The notes beneath the pieces are model-generated. The model was not told the DNA's origin and searched no databases. It worked only from the letters and a program-made list of their open reading frames with translations. Of a DNA stretch of 64,000 nucleotides, positions 30,765 through 41,221 are shown piece after piece (position 1 is the first letter of the stretch; every line of letters starts with the position of its first letter). This DNA comes from Legionella septentrionalis. GTDB taxonomy: Bacteria; Pseudomonadota; Gammaproteobacteria; Legionellales; Legionellaceae. The stretch covers positions 1 to 64,000 of the forward strand of contig NZ_RZGS01000006.1 in assembly GCF_003989745.1 (NCBI RefSeq). The letters are read 5' to 3'. A program made the position numbers and the translations under genes.

Positions 30765-31628
30765 ATGAATATAAAAACCGAAATTTGCAATGCATTTAAT
30801 ACCCATGCAGCAGAGTACGAAGAGCATGCCAAGGTGCAACTGGAAATAGGCGAGCGTCTTTTTGCCCGCCTCCAATACCTTAAGGTTCAGCCGCGCTATG
30901 TTCTTGATTTAGGTTGCGGGACAGGTTTTTTTTCACAAAAATTAAAACAATATTATCCTGCTGCCCACGTCATCGGTTTAGATTTGGCTCATGCAATGCT
31001 TTTGCAGGCAAAGAAAAAACAACGCTTCTGGAAAAAATGGCCTTTAGTGACAGGGGACATGACGGCATTACCGTTTGCAGCAAATTTATTTGATTTGGTT
31101 TTTGCCAATCAAGTGGTGCATTGGTCGCAACCCTTGTCTGCTGTTTTTGCTGAATTAAGTCGGATAATGAAACCTGATGGCTGTTTGATGTTCACCACAT
31201 TGGGCCCGGATACTTTTCTAGAGCTACGCCAGGCTTGGTCTGTGGTAGATCATCATGCGCATACAAATGAATTTACTGATATGCATGATCTCGGCGATTT
31301 ATTGCTAGCAGAACATTTTCTGGATCCAGTGGTGGATATGGAAAAATTAACCATGCACTATTCAACTTTGCCGCAGCTTGTAAATGCATTGAAATCGCAA
31401 GGCGTGCGCAACATTAATTCTTCCCGCAACCGTGGTTTAACTGGAAAGAAAACCTGGCAGAAATTTACTGCTGCAATGGGAAATCTGCGTACAACCATGG
31501 GAAAATATCCATTAACTTATGAAGTAGTTTATGGTCATGCTTGGAAAGGAGCTGGGCGGCGAATCGGGACGGGCACGGAAACTTTAATTTCTGTCGATAG
31601 TTTGCGTAAAAAACTTGAAAAAAATTAA
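30765..31628 (+). CDS. bioC: Malonyl-ACP O-methyltransferase BioC
   Basis: BioC methylates malonyl-ACP to start pimelate formation for biotin. The 287-residue protein has the SAM-binding VLDLGCGTGFFSQKL, then FANQVVHWSQPLSAVFAEL and the C-terminal YPLTYEVVYGHAWKG typical of BioC. No other bio genes are next to it, so it is expressed apart from any biotin operon here. A generic class I methyltransferase is the alternative, but the C-terminal motif argues for BioC. Confidence 0.88.
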   Translation: MNIKTEICNAFNTHAAEYEEHAKVQLEIGERLFARLQYLKVQPRYVLDLGCGTGFFSQKLKQYYPAAHVIGLDLAHAMLLQAKKKQRFWKKWPLVTGDMTALPFAANLFDLVFANQVVHWSQPLSAVFAELSRIMKPDGCLMFTTLGPDTFLELRQAWSVVDHHAHTNEFTDMHDLGDLLLAEHFLDPVVDMEKLTMHYSTLPQLVNALKSQGVRNINSSRNRGLTGKKTWQKFTAAMGNLRTTMGKYPLTYEVVYGHAWKGAGRRIGTGTETLISVDSLRKKLEKN

Positions 31629-31720
31629 CTATTACTGAATGAAGATAGACAGAAATTCATCTTTTATAAAATTTTGCATTATCATAAATAAAAACTGCGG
31701 ATTATTACTTAAGGAGCATC

Positions 31721-32539
31721 ATGGAATTTGTCAGCCGTTATGTTGCGCATCAGCCAGACGAACAAGGCCTGGTGAGTTATTCCGCAAACGAGCATCGCGT
31801 ATGGCAAATATTGTTTGAGCGACAATGCAAGTTGTTGCCCGGTAGAGCTTGCGATGAATTTTTATTGGGTCTGGAGAATTTGGGCTTAACTGCTACTCAA
31901 ATCCCGCAATTACCTGAGGTTAGTGCGCGGCTTAAAGCACTAACTGGTTGGGAAGTGGCTCCTGTAGCGGCTTTAATTTCAGCGCGGGAATTTTTTGAAT
32001 TGCTGGCTGACCGCCGTTTTCCCGCGGCTACTTTTATTCGTTCCGAAGAAGAATTGAATTATGTAAAAGAGCCCGACATATTTCATGAATTATTCGGCCA
32101 CTGCCCCATGTTAACTAATCCTGTTTATGCCGATTTTGTGCATAATTATGCGCGTAAGGTATTGGAATTCCCCGAATGCGAATGGGCATTGCTGCAACGT
32201 TTATTTTGGTTTACCGTGGAATTTGGTTTAATCCTTACGGAAAAAGGAATGCGGGCTTATGGAGGCGGAATCCTATCTTCCATCAGCGAGACTGTTTACA
32301 GTGTTGAGAGCGATGTCCCTCTCCGAGTTTTATTCGATCCAGTTGCTGGATTCCGTATGCCTTACCGCATTGACATGTTGCAGCCCGTGTACTTTGTTAT
32401 ACGCAGTTATGAAGAATTGTATGCTTTTGTTATGTCCGATGTTAAGGAATTAATTCAGCGAGCAAGAACACTTGGAGAATATCCACCCTTTTTTCCAGTA
32501 ACTGCAGGGAATCCAAATATTCATATCCACGCTTGTTGA
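31721..32539 (+). CDS. phhA: Phenylalanine-4-hydroxylase
   Basis: PhhA is a pterin-dependent non-haem iron enzyme converting phenylalanine to tyrosine. In Legionella it feeds the pyomelanin pathway and supplies tyrosine. The 272-residue product has the iron-binding HELFGH at residues 122-127, followed by CPMLTNPVYADF, and the later third-ligand region FWFTVEFGLI (Glu). The AAGGAG ribosome-binding site is strong. The length is normal for the bacterial enzyme. Confidence 0.95.
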   Translation: MEFVSRYVAHQPDEQGLVSYSANEHRVWQILFERQCKLLPGRACDEFLLGLENLGLTATQIPQLPEVSARLKALTGWEVAPVAALISAREFFELLADRRFPAATFIRSEEELNYVKEPDIFHELFGHCPMLTNPVYADFVHNYARKVLEFPECEWALLQRLFWFTVEFGLILTEKGMRAYGGGILSSISETVYSVESDVPLRVLFDPVAGFRMPYRIDMLQPVYFVIRSYEELYAFVMSDVKELIQRARTLGEYPPFFPVTAGNPNIHIHAC

Positions 32540-32661
32540 TTTTTATAAGGGGTTCATGCTGCTGCATTTCCAATGGCATTCCCATTGTAATGATTGGTTT
32601 CTCTTGTTAATATCGTTTCACCTTTGTGTTCATTGGCTATGTCTTGTCAAGGAGCATCCCT

Positions 32662-33321
32662 TTGATAAAAGTTCTAATTGTTGATGACCATGCTTTGGTG
32701 CGAATGGGCATTCGACGATTATTGGAAGATATGTCCGATATGGAAGTTGTCGGTGAAGCCGAAAGCGGTGAGGTAGCTTTAACTTTAGTCAAAGCAAAGC
32801 AGCCAGATGTCGTCTTGTTGGATATGAAGATGCCTGGTATTGATGGTTGGGAGGTAACCCGACGGTTGAAGAAATCCCACCCTCAAGTAAAAGTCATTGC
32901 GGTCACTGCCGTATATACTGAACCTTTGCCGGCACGAGTTCTGCAGTTGGGCGCCATGGGTTATTTAACCAAGGAATCCGGTGCAGAGGAAATGGCAGCT
33001 GCCATTCGGAAGGTATATAAAGGTGAAAAATATCTAAGTGCAGAAATTGCACAAAAAATGGCGATTAATAGTTTGCAGGCGCCTCATGAATCCCCGTTTG
33101 ATTTATTGTCTGAACGTGAAATGCAAGTGATGCTCATGATAACGCGCGGCATGACGGCACAGGAGATTGCCGATCGGCTATTTTTAAGCAGTAAAACCAT
33201 CAACGGTTACCGCTATCGTATGTTTGAAAAACTGGGTATCAAGAATGATGTGGAATTGACCTATTTGGCAATGAAGCATGGCGTGATTGAAAACCCTAGC
33301 GAATCAACGCAAGAAAGTTAA
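32662..33321 (+). CDS. letA: Response regulator LetA (GacA/UvrY family)
   Basis: The product has 219 residues from a TTG start at 32662, preceded by AAGGAG at ideal spacing; the frame is open further upstream but without a ribosome-binding site. Receiver domain: acidic pair DD at 8-9 and phosphorylated Asp54 in VVLLDMKMPG. C-terminal LuxR-type helix-turn-helix: LSEREMQVMLMITRGMTAQE, given with LFLSSKTING. LetA, paired with the LetS kinase, turns on RsmY/RsmZ small RNAs and so releases CsrA repression of transmissive traits. The linkage to uvrC is the conserved uvrY-uvrC arrangement. The kinase is not in the window. Confidence 0.93.
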   Translation: MIKVLIVDDHALVRMGIRRLLEDMSDMEVVGEAESGEVALTLVKAKQPDVVLLDMKMPGIDGWEVTRRLKKSHPQVKVIAVTAVYTEPLPARVLQLGAMGYLTKESGAEEMAAAIRKVYKGEKYLSAEIAQKMAINSLQAPHESPFDLLSEREMQVMLMITRGMTAQEIADRLFLSSKTINGYRYRMFEKLGIKNDVELTYLAMKHGVIENPSESTQES

Positions 33322-33549
33322 CTTTTTCTGCCTTATAATTAAGATATAAACTAATTCAGTTGGCCAGGATGAATCTAAGGTATGCTTCGCGGCGCCTTCT
33401 TTGTTGCAATTAGCGCAATTTTGTTTGATATTGCATGCCAATTATACAAAGTGCAACATAAAGTGCATCGTCGTGTATAATAAAAAGCCATGTCATCTTA
33501 GGCACTGTATGACTGAATCCACCACAGAATGATGTACCTTTGATTACCA

Positions 33550-35406
33550 ATGAATAAGCGTAATTCTTCAATTGATCTAGGCGATTTCCTTGCGTCTCTT
33601 ACCCCAAAGCCTGGTGTGTACCGGATGCTGGATGCACAAGGGCAAGTATTGTATGTAGGGAAAGCCGCCAATTTAAAAAAAAGAGTTTCCAGTTATTTTA
33701 ATAAAAATAATTCTGGGGTAAAAACGCGATCGCTGATAAGCCAAATTGCTGCTATTGAAGTGAGCATAACCCGCAGCGAAACGGAAGCATTGCTGTTGGA
33801 AAGCAGTTTGATTAAATCACTTCGCCCCAAGTACAATGTGCTATTACGCGACGATAAATCTTATCCATATATTCATGTAAACCATCATATTTTCCCGCGC
33901 ATGGAATTTTTGCGTGTTAAAAAGAAGCCTAAAAAGGGCCAATTTTTTGGGCCTTATCCCAGTGCCGCTGCGGTGCGTGAAACCTTGGGCGTTATTCAGA
34001 AAGTATTTAAAATCCGCAATTGCAGCGATAATTATTTTAATGGACGTTCGCGGCCCTGCCTGCAATTTCAAATTAAACGCTGCAGCGCTCCTTGTGTAGG
34101 GAACATAAGCAGGGAAGATTACCAACAGTCAGTTGATGATGCGACCCGCTTCTTACAAGGTAAATGCCAACTAATTCTCTCCGAATTGGAACAACGCATG
34201 GAAAATGCAGTCAGCAAACTTGAGTTTGAAGAAGCTGCACGCTTGCGAGATCAAATTAAAAGCTTACGTTTAATTCAGGAGCAGCAGGGTGTTATTCAAC
34301 TGCGTGGTGATGCGGATGTGATTGTAATTGACGCACGCCCAGGTTTTGCCTGCGTGCAATGGGTGACGGTGCGCGACGGACAAATTCTTGCAAGCCAAAG
34401 TTTTTTTCCAAGTATTCCGGAACAAGGATTAATTGAAGATGAACATACAAGCGCACATTTGTGGCAGCAAGTTTTTTCAGCATTCATTGCTTATTTTTAT
34501 ATAGACACACCAGAACGGATCCCTTCCTTGATTTTGACTGATCATGACATCACAGAACAAGGGGCATTGGAAGACATGCTGGGCACTCTGCGCGGCAAGG
34601 CTTGTAAGATACAAGCAAATCCACGTGGAATAAAAGCTCGTTGGCTGGATTTTGCCCGGCAGAATCTGCAAGTCAGTGTGCTTGAGCAAACCAGCTCAAC
34701 CCAGCTTCTGGCTGACCGCTATGAAGCGCTGAGGCAATTGTTGAATATGCCGGAAGCAATAGAACGTATGGAGTGTTTTGACGTAAGCCATACTCAAGGA
34801 GAGGCTACGGTTGCCTCATGTGTGGTATTTAACCAGCAAGGGCCTGCCAAAAATGAATATCGGCGCTTTAATATAACCGGCATTACTGCAGGTGACGATT
34901 ATACGGCGTTGGAGCAAGCCATTACCCGCCGGTTTAAAAAATTAACCGCTGAGCAGAATTTGCCGAGTCTATTGATCATCGATGGCGGAAAAGGACAAGT
35001 CGCTGTTGCAAAAAGGGTGCTGGAGTCTTTTCAAATCAATAGCGTTAAATTGCTAGGTATTGCTAAAGGTCCGACCCGTAAGGCAGGCTGGGAGCAGTTA
35101 ATTTTGGCGGATGAAGCGCGCGAAATTACAGCAGCGCCCGCATCTCCGGCATTGCATTTGCTGCAGCACATTCGGGATGAAGCGCATCGATTTGCCATTA
35201 CCTTGCATCGTAAAAAAAGACAAAAGGCCCGGCTCGATTCTTCTTTAGAATCTATAGAAGGCATCGGCGCGAAAAGGCGGCAAGCTTTATTAAGGCGTTT
35301 TGGAGGGTTGCGTGAGTTGACGCGTGCTCCTGTCGAAGAAATTGCTAAAGTGCAGGGAATAAGCCGCAGTTTGGCGGAGCGGATTTATCAACACTTACAC
35401 AATTAA
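33550..35406 (+). CDS. uvrC: Excinuclease ABC subunit C
   Basis: UvrC makes both incisions around DNA lesions bound by UvrB. The 618-residue protein has the N-terminal GIY-YIG nuclease ([25 protein letters not shown]), a Cys cluster ([13 protein letters not shown]), the UVR domain binding UvrB ([16 protein letters not shown]), an RNase H-like nuclease ([24 protein letters not shown]) and C-terminal helix-hairpin-helix motifs ([20 protein letters not shown]). It lies 228 nt after letA, with a TATAAT at 33476 that might be its own -10. Confidence 0.97.
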   Translation: MNKRNSSIDLGDFLASLTPKPGVYRMLDAQGQVLYVGKAANLKKRVSSYFNKNNSGVKTRSLISQIAAIEVSITRSETEALLLESSLIKSLRPKYNVLLRDDKSYPYIHVNHHIFPRMEFLRVKKKPKKGQFFGPYPSAAAVRETLGVIQKVFKIRNCSDNYFNGRSRPCLQFQIKRCSAPCVGNISREDYQQSVDDATRFLQGKCQLILSELEQRMENAVSKLEFEEAARLRDQIKSLRLIQEQQGVIQLRGDADVIVIDARPGFACVQWVTVRDGQILASQSFFPSIPEQGLIEDEHTSAHLWQQVFSAFIAYFYIDTPERIPSLILTDHDITEQGALEDMLGTLRGKACKIQANPRGIKARWLDFARQNLQVSVLEQTSSTQLLADRYEALRQLLNMPEAIERMECFDVSHTQGEATVASCVVFNQQGPAKNEYRRFNITGITAGDDYTALEQAITRRFKKLTAEQNLPSLLIIDGGKGQVAVAKRVLESFQINSVKLLGIAKGPTRKAGWEQLILADEAREITAAPASPALHLLQHIRDEAHRFAITLHRKKRQKARLDSSLESIEGIGAKRRQALLRRFGGLRELTRAPVEEIAKVQGISRSLAERIYQHLHN

Positions 35407-35580
35407 ACTGCGTATGCATCAGGTATATTTCTTCTAAGCTACCGATATATATAGATATTTTTTACTATTCAAATAGCTTTATTTAAATTTTGGGCTAAAC
35501 TTTTATTAAAAAAGGCCGATAATTAATATAAGCAATAGCACAGAAAATTCCTTGATTAGAATAATTGGAAGGTATCTATT

Positions 35581-36360
35581 ATGAACCGATGGAAGCTAAT
35601 AATAACAACTGTGTTATCTATGACGGCAATGCTTGCCAAAGCTGCTGACACACCAATCTACTACGGGCCTGCCTTGTGCGCCTATCCGCAATTTGAATGC
35701 ATAAAAACGGGACGCGGTGACACGTGGGAACGTTTATTTCCTGATGAAAATCAGCGCGATTTGGTGCAGAGGCTTAATCGCAGCTACAACCATTTATGGC
35801 CAGGGAAAGAAATTGTGGTTCCTAAAAATCTCTCGCAGATCACTTTATTCGATATTTCGCCTTTCCCATTGAAAATTAACCCTGAAGAAAAAGAAAAACA
35901 AATCATCGTTGATCAAGAAAAGCTTGCATGGGGGGCTTACGATGAGCAAGGCAACTTGGTTAAGTGGGGCCCTATCTCCTCCGGTAGCGATCGTTGCTCT
36001 GATAACAGCAGCCCTACCTGTCGGACCATGACTGGAATATTCCGGGTGTTTAGTAAAGAAAATGAGAAGTGCAAGTCCGATGTTTTCCCTTTAGGTAAGG
36101 GGGGGGCAAAAATGCCTTATTGCATGTATTTTCACAAAGGTTTGGCTCTACACGGTTCGGATGACATCCCGGGTTATCGGGCAAGCCATGGATGCATACG
36201 CATGTTTGTTCAAGATGCAAAATGGTTGAATTTAAATTTCGTACAGTTATCCAATGAGCGGAATAATTTCCTTGGCACAAAAGTTGTCATACGCCCATTA
36301 ATTGCGGTCGAAAAAAAGCAAGTGACTGGAAAAAAACAAGCAACTGAGAAAATACAATGA
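35581..36360 (+). CDS. enhA: EnhA, L,D-transpeptidase of the enh locus
   Basis: This 259-residue exported protein has a signal peptide cut near AKAADTP. A LysM-like region precedes a YkuD (ErfK/YbiS) L,D-transpeptidase domain. The active site is HGSDDIPGYRASHGCIRMF, with catalytic Cys205 and His203. Such enzymes cross-link peptidoglycan stems or attach proteins to them. The enhA-enhB-enhC order identifies the enhanced-entry locus of Legionella. The stop overlaps the enhB start (ATGA). The C-terminal tail has a short repeat (KKQVTGKKQATEKIQ). Confidence 0.88.
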   Translation: MNRWKLIITTVLSMTAMLAKAADTPIYYGPALCAYPQFECIKTGRGDTWERLFPDENQRDLVQRLNRSYNHLWPGKEIVVPKNLSQITLFDISPFPLKINPEEKEKQIIVDQEKLAWGAYDEQGNLVKWGPISSGSDRCSDNSSPTCRTMTGIFRVFSKENEKCKSDVFPLGKGGAKMPYCMYFHKGLALHGSDDIPGYRASHGCIRMFVQDAKWLNLNFVQLSNERNNFLGTKVVIRPLIAVEKKQVTGKKQATEKIQ

Positions 36361-36908
36361 AAAAAATAAAAACAATTATGCGTAAAGCCACTCTCCCATT
36401 GCTTCTCTGTGTATGCGGTATAAGTTTGGCGCAGGCTGCAGCGCCCTCCGCTCCGAAAAAAGAAAAACCAAATGAAGAAAGGCAGAATCCATTAGGTTGT
36501 CGCGACGTAGGGTATCAATTCGAATTAAAAGTATTAGAGCTTCTGCCAGAAGCTGCGGGTGAGCGAAACTCACTTTATTTTATATTAAATAAATTGGACA
36601 AACCCATTAATCTGTATCAAATGCGTAGCAATGACAGCGCGAGGAGTATGTATTTAAACCATGTTATTCAGGGTAATCAATGGGCGGTACTTTCCACCTG
36701 TGAGAAAAATCTTAAATACATTTGCACCGTGAATGAAGGCAAATCTCCCTATGGAAAAATAGTGGATTGTGGAGAAAGTCTGCAAGTTTGTGAGTATGCA
36801 CGTGTTAGATTTGGATTGAATAATCGGGGCAATTATTGGGTGGTCAAGAGCACTAACCGTAGCGGTGCGGTAAGGGAAGTAGTCCATTATGGCATTATTC
36901 CGCAATAG
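36357..36908 (+). CDS. enhB: EnhB, exported protein of the enh locus
   Basis: The 183-residue precursor has a signal peptide (PLLLCVCGISLAQAAAP), a Lys/Pro-rich linker and a small beta-rich domain with five cysteines, two or more of which may form disulfides. No enzyme motif is visible. The identification rests mainly on its place between enhA and enhC. It probably acts in the periplasm. The function of EnhB is poorly defined in the literature I know. Confidence 0.78.
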   Translation: MKKIKTIMRKATLPLLLCVCGISLAQAAAPSAPKKEKPNEERQNPLGCRDVGYQFELKVLELLPEAAGERNSLYFILNKLDKPINLYQMRSNDSARSMYLNHVIQGNQWAVLSTCEKNLKYICTVNEGKSPYGKIVDCGESLQVCEYARVRFGLNNRGNYWVVKSTNRSGAVREVVHYGIIPQ

Positions 36909-37004
36909 TAATTGATAGTGATGTATTTGCAGGGAATTTATACATAAGCCATTGCGTGCGCTAATGCCGGTTAGCTGCCTTGGCGCAATAACAAGGGGAA
37001 TATA

Positions 37005-40000
37005 ATGAAATCGCTGATGCCATGGGTTTGTTTAGTTGCTACCGCAAGCGTTCAGGTAGCCTTTGCAAATGAGGGCTTAGATGCCTACCGGGAAGGTGAT
37101 TATGTGAACGCTGCTGCAAAACTGGCAGCGGATGCCGGCAAGGATCCAATCGTGGATTACTATTTAGGCCGCATGCGTTTATATGGTTATGGCCAGCTTA
37201 AGAATAATGCCTTGGCTTTGCGTCACTTCAAACAAGCAGCAGAAAAAGGTTTTTTACCTGCTCAGAATATCATGGCGCGATATACTTTACTTGTGGAAAA
37301 TAATCCAGAACAAGCCTTGTCCTGGTTTAAAAAAGCGGCTGAAGGTAATGACGTACAGGCGCAAATGTATTGCGCAGCAGCTTATCTATTTGGCATTGGC
37401 ACCAATAAGAATTCCAATCTTGCCAAAAAATATTACATTGACGCCGCCAAAAATGGCAACAGCATCGCTGAATACACACTGGCCGAGCACTTTTTGCAAA
37501 GCCGACATGGCAATGATAAAAAACTGGGTTTAATCTGGCTGAATAAGGCAGTTGAAAAAGGCAACCCGCAGGCGCAGTTAAAATTGGGGGAATTATATGC
37601 AGAGGGAAAACTTGTCCCGAAAGACTTGGATAAATCCAGCCAGCTTATCAATCAAGCCATAGCACAAGATTATGTAGATGCTATTTATGAAGCCGGAAAA
37701 ATTGCTGAAGAACAAAAAGATTTAAATGCTGCAAAAGATTGGTACGCAAAAGGTGCTTTTAAAAATTATTTACCTGCACAAGTCGCTCTTGCCCAATTAT
37801 ACTTACGGACTGACAGCCCGCTTTACAATCCACATACAGGATATTTGTGGGTATTAAAAGCTGCACAACACGACTCTGCTGAGGCTCAACATTTATTGGC
37901 AAAGCTTTACCAGGAAGGTAAGGTCATTGCGAAGGATGAAGTTTTAGGCAAAGAATGGGAGCAAAAAGCGCTTGCCACTGAAAAAGCAATGCAGGGGCCT
38001 GCGGCTTTAAGTGCACAGGCTGCGCAATGGTTGAGCAATCAAAAAGCGGTTACTTTCGCCCAAGGCGGGTATCAACTGGGTGGGATTTTCAGCGCTTGGC
38101 AAAATCCCGAAGCCTTAAAGGAAAACAATTACAACCAGTCTCCAAAAATGGATGTAGTTGATAGGACCGCCCTGTATCGTCCTAATTTTGTGTTTACTAC
38201 ACCTAATGAAATAGTAGTCAGCGAGTATTATGATGCCTTAGCCGCTTCTTTGGGAAATTTGGATGATGTTGTTAATTTTCCCAAATATGCGCTTAATAAA
38301 AACGAATTTGTTATCCACAGTCCTCCCAGCGTGCCCAACAGCCCGCAATTATGGGAAGTGGCTGCTAATCCGGTAGAGAGCGAATCATTTGATGTATTCA
38401 CTTTGTTAAGCAAACCTGCCGCGCCTCCTTCTTTATCATTTTTTGATCGCCTTTATGAGCAAGCAATTCTTGGGAATTCAAGCGCTCAATTTCTGTTGGC
38501 ACAAATGTATGAAGATGGCATCGATGTTAAACAAAACGTCCAGGAAGCCATAAAATTCTATCAATTGGCTGCCGAGCAAAAAGATTTGCGCGCCGAATAT
38601 AATTTGGGTCTCTTATATCTTGAGGGTAAAGGAGGTATGGCCCCTGATTATCAACGCGGGATGAACTGGCTGCAAGACGCTGCATTTAAAGGCAATGCGT
38701 ATGCGCAATTTGCTTTAGGCCGCATCAATGAGCGAGGCTTACGTGATGCAAGCGGCAAAGAAGTGATAGCGGCTAATGCAGATGAATCAACCGCGATGTA
38801 TTATCTCGCTGCGGCCAATGATTTCGGCACGGCACAATATCGCTTGGCTGAACTTTTAGTACGGGAAAAGCCCGCCGATGTCAGCATGGCTGCAAAAGCA
38901 AGGCGAAATCAGTTAATTAAACAATTATACGAAGGGGCTGTAGCCGGCGGAGTACAACAAGCTGCGTTACCGCTCGCTTTTTTCCATGCCATGGATTCCG
39001 ATAAGGCGAAACAAGTGCAAGCGTTTAACGTGGCCAAGAACGAAGTAAGCAAAGGCAATGGTCAAGCTGCTCTTTTGTTGGGGATTTTATACGACCGCGG
39101 CCTCGGCGTTGAAAAAAATAGCGCTGAAGCCATGTACTGGTATCAGCAAGCTTCGCTAAATCCGGTGAGTGCCTTTATTTTGGGTACGTATTTTATTGAG
39201 GGCAAGTCGGTGAACCAGGATAAAGAAAAAGGGCGGGCTTTATTGCAGCAAGCAGCCGATGCAGGCTTTCCTTATGCAGATCTGAACCTCGCTGTTTTAA
39301 AACAACAACAAGGCGAACCTTTTTTACCGGAACTCGATGCAGCTCATGCTCTGGGTAACAGCAAGGCCAGTTTATTATTGGCAGATTATTACTTATCGCA
39401 AGCAACAGATGAGCAAAAAATGCAGCAATCCCGTGAGATTTATCAGCAATTGGCTGAAAAGGGAGATAAGGAAGGACAGTTAAAGCTTGGTTTTATGTAT
39501 GAAAAGGGCTTGGGTGGCCCTGTAGATATGGCGATGGCGCAACAATGGTATACCGCTGCAGCCAATCAAGAGCAGCCTGTGGCGCAATATTTGCTAGGCC
39601 ATTTATATCAATTAGGTTGGCTTGGAAAATTGCCTGATTACGTCGAAGCGAAAAAATGGTATGGCTTGGCGCAATCGAATTACTCTCCTGCTGCCGTGGC
39701 GCTTGGCTTTATTCATGAAACGGTTGAGGATGATTATGAGCAAGCCTTTATTGATTATGAAATGGCAGCTTTGCAAAATGATCCAAATGGGCAATTTAAC
39801 CTGGGTTTAATTTATGAAAAAGGGAAAGGCCGTGCTGTTGATTTCGAAAAAGCCAGGGAGCTTTATGCATCGGCTGCTGAAAAAAATCATAGCCAGGCTA
39901 TGACGCAATTGGCTGGTTTATTTTTCAATGGACAGGGTGGGCCACGCGATCAAGAGCAGGCTCTTTATTGGTACAAGAAGGCAGCGGCTTTAGGCGAACG

Positions 40001-40595
40001 TGAGGCTTTATATCAGTTGGGTTTATTATCTGAAACTGGAGTAGCGCTCAAACTTGATTTCCCAGAAGCACTACAATACTACGAACAAGCCGCTGATAAA
40101 GGCAATGCAAAAGCCATGTTAGCCTTGGCGCGCATGTATCAATATGGGTTAGGGGTTGAAAAAAATAATCAACAAGCTGCAAAATTCTATGAGAAATTAG
40201 CCGCACTGAATAATCCCTATGCACAATATCAATTGGCCACTTTTTATTATGATGGTGCCGCTGGGGAGCGCATGCCAGAGAAAGGTAAAAAATTATTGCT
40301 GCAAGCGCAAGAAAATGGCAGTGCCCAGGCGCGTAAAATATTACAAAGACTGGAAGCTCAAGGGCAAGTACGCTTAAGCTACATCGAACCTGTTTCCTTG
40401 AATTCTGCGCCCCATTTAGCAGGCCGCCCTGTGGAATTAATGTATCTGGATGCATTAAATGAATGGAATTTGGGAGATGAACAATCCTCGCGCATAATCT
40501 TGGATAGAATCATGATGCAATTTCCTCATTATGTCCCGGCCAAGCGTGCCTATGAGCAACTCAACCAGACTTTAAATTCACCTATCTTTGGCTAA
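37005..40595 (+). CDS. enhC: EnhC, periplasmic Sel1-repeat protein
   Basis: The 1196-residue product has a signal peptide (CLVATASVQVAFA) and many Sel1/TPR-like repeats of about 36 residues, such as AQFLLAQMYEDGIDVKQNVQ and AMLALARMYQYGLGVEKNNQ. Size and neighbours match EnhC, which supports entry and growth in macrophages and limits release of muramyl fragments by binding the lytic transglycosylase Slt. A stretch at about residues 345-475 lacks repeats and splits them into two blocks. It has its own ribosome-binding site 97 nt after enhB. A hairpin follows at 40615-40643. Confidence 0.93.
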   Translation: MKSLMPWVCLVATASVQVAFANEGLDAYREGDYVNAAAKLAADAGKDPIVDYYLGRMRLYGYGQLKNNALALRHFKQAAEKGFLPAQNIMARYTLLVENNPEQALSWFKKAAEGNDVQAQMYCAAAYLFGIGTNKNSNLAKKYYIDAAKNGNSIAEYTLAEHFLQSRHGNDKKLGLIWLNKAVEKGNPQAQLKLGELYAEGKLVPKDLDKSSQLINQAIAQDYVDAIYEAGKIAEEQKDLNAAKDWYAKGAFKNYLPAQVALAQLYLRTDSPLYNPHTGYLWVLKAAQHDSAEAQHLLAKLYQEGKVIAKDEVLGKEWEQKALATEKAMQGPAALSAQAAQWLSNQKAVTFAQGGYQLGGIFSAWQNPEALKENNYNQSPKMDVVDRTALYRPNFVFTTPNEIVVSEYYDALAASLGNLDDVVNFPKYALNKNEFVIHSPPSVPNSPQLWEVAANPVESESFDVFTLLSKPAAPPSLSFFDRLYEQAILGNSSAQFLLAQMYEDGIDVKQNVQEAIKFYQLAAEQKDLRAEYNLGLLYLEGKGGMAPDYQRGMNWLQDAAFKGNAYAQFALGRINERGLRDASGKEVIAANADESTAMYYLAAANDFGTAQYRLAELLVREKPADVSMAAKARRNQLIKQLYEGAVAGGVQQAALPLAFFHAMDSDKAKQVQAFNVAKNEVSKGNGQAALLLGILYDRGLGVEKNSAEAMYWYQQASLNPVSAFILGTYFIEGKSVNQDKEKGRALLQQAADAGFPYADLNLAVLKQQQGEPFLPELDAAHALGNSKASLLLADYYLSQATDEQKMQQSREIYQQLAEKGDKEGQLKLGFMYEKGLGGPVDMAMAQQWYTAAANQEQPVAQYLLGHLYQLGWLGKLPDYVEAKKWYGLAQSNYSPAAVALGFIHETVEDDYEQAFIDYEMAALQNDPNGQFNLGLIYEKGKGRAVDFEKARELYASAAEKNHSQAMTQLAGLFFNGQGGPRDQEQALYWYKKAAALGEREALYQLGLLSETGVALKLDFPEALQYYEQAADKGNAKAMLALARMYQYGLGVEKNNQQAAKFYEKLAALNNPYAQYQLATFYYDGAAGERMPEKGKKLLLQAQENGSAQARKILQRLEAQGQVRLSYIEPVSLNSAPHLAGRPVELMYLDALNEWNLGDEQSSRIILDRIMMQFPHYVPAKRAYEQLNQTLNSPIFG

Positions 40596-40614
40596 ACATA
40601 AAAGGTATCGTTTC

Positions 40615-40643
40615 AGGGAGTTGATTTTCTGTAAAAACTCCCT
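40615..40643 (+). terminator. Hairpin after enhC
   Basis: AGGGAGTT (40615-40622) pairs perfectly with AACTCCCT (40636-40643). It starts 20 nt after the enhC stop. The downstream tract is AT-rich but not a pure T-run. Confidence 0.55.
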
Positions 40644-40724
40644 ATATACCCTATGTAGCTTTCAATTTGCTGTAATCATTTTCTAGTTGTAGTAAACATA
40701 ACTTACTTAACAAGGAGAAGAAAA

Positions 40725-41168
40725 ATGGCTCTTATCAAACGCGATCAACAAATTTGGCCCAGAGATTATTTAAGTACCATGTTAAACCAATTTTTACGGC
40801 CTTTTAATTATGAAGAAGATACGGGAACAGATGCTAGTTTATGGAGTCCGGCTGTTGATATTAAAGAAACTAATGATAAATATATTGTAACCGCAGATCT
40901 TCCGGGTGTAGAAAAAGACGACATTCATTTGTCACTGGAAAATAATGCCTTGACCATAAAAGGTGAGCGCCGCTACGAGAAGACGGAAGAAAAAGAAGGT
41001 TTTTCCCGTATTGAACGCATGCAGGGACAATTCTATCGTCGTTTTATACTGCCTGAAACTACGGATGAATCTAAAATCAAGGCAAAATACAAAAAAGGCG
41101 TTTTGGAAATTGTTATTCCTAAGAAAGAAAATAAATCCAGAAAGATAGAAGTCCGAGTCGAAGAATAA
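40725..41168 (+). CDS. Small heat-shock protein, Hsp20/IbpA family
   Basis: The 147-residue alpha-crystallin protein has an N-terminal amphipathic segment, the core SPAVDIKETNDKYIVTADLPGVEKDDI, the GVLEIVIPKK strand with the family GVL motif, and an I-x-V tail (IEVRVEE) that docks oligomers. It holds unfolded proteins in an ATP-independent way. A strong AAGGAG site precedes it. Legionella GspA is a similar stress protein, but I did not assign that name. It ends at a shared terminator with rpsT. Confidence 0.92.
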   Translation: MALIKRDQQIWPRDYLSTMLNQFLRPFNYEEDTGTDASLWSPAVDIKETNDKYIVTADLPGVEKDDIHLSLENNALTIKGERRYEKTEEKEGFSRIERMQGQFYRRFILPETTDESKIKAKYKKGVLEIVIPKKENKSRKIEVRVEE

Positions 41169-41176
41169 TCAAAAGG

Positions 41177-41198
41177 CCGAACCGGTTTTCCGGTTCGG
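41177..41198. terminator. Bidirectional terminator between hsp20 and rpsT
   Basis: CCGAACCGG / CCGGTTCGG form a perfect 9-bp stem with a TTTT loop. On the minus strand the stem is followed by CCTTTT, so it serves rpsT, and on the plus strand it ends the hsp20 transcript. Confidence 0.8.
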
Positions 41199-41221
41199 AT
41201 TTCGGTTAGAGCAACGGAACC

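Noticed and set aside
33476-33481. uvrC promoter from the TATAAT
   Set aside because: No acceptable -35 hexamer at 16-18 nt.
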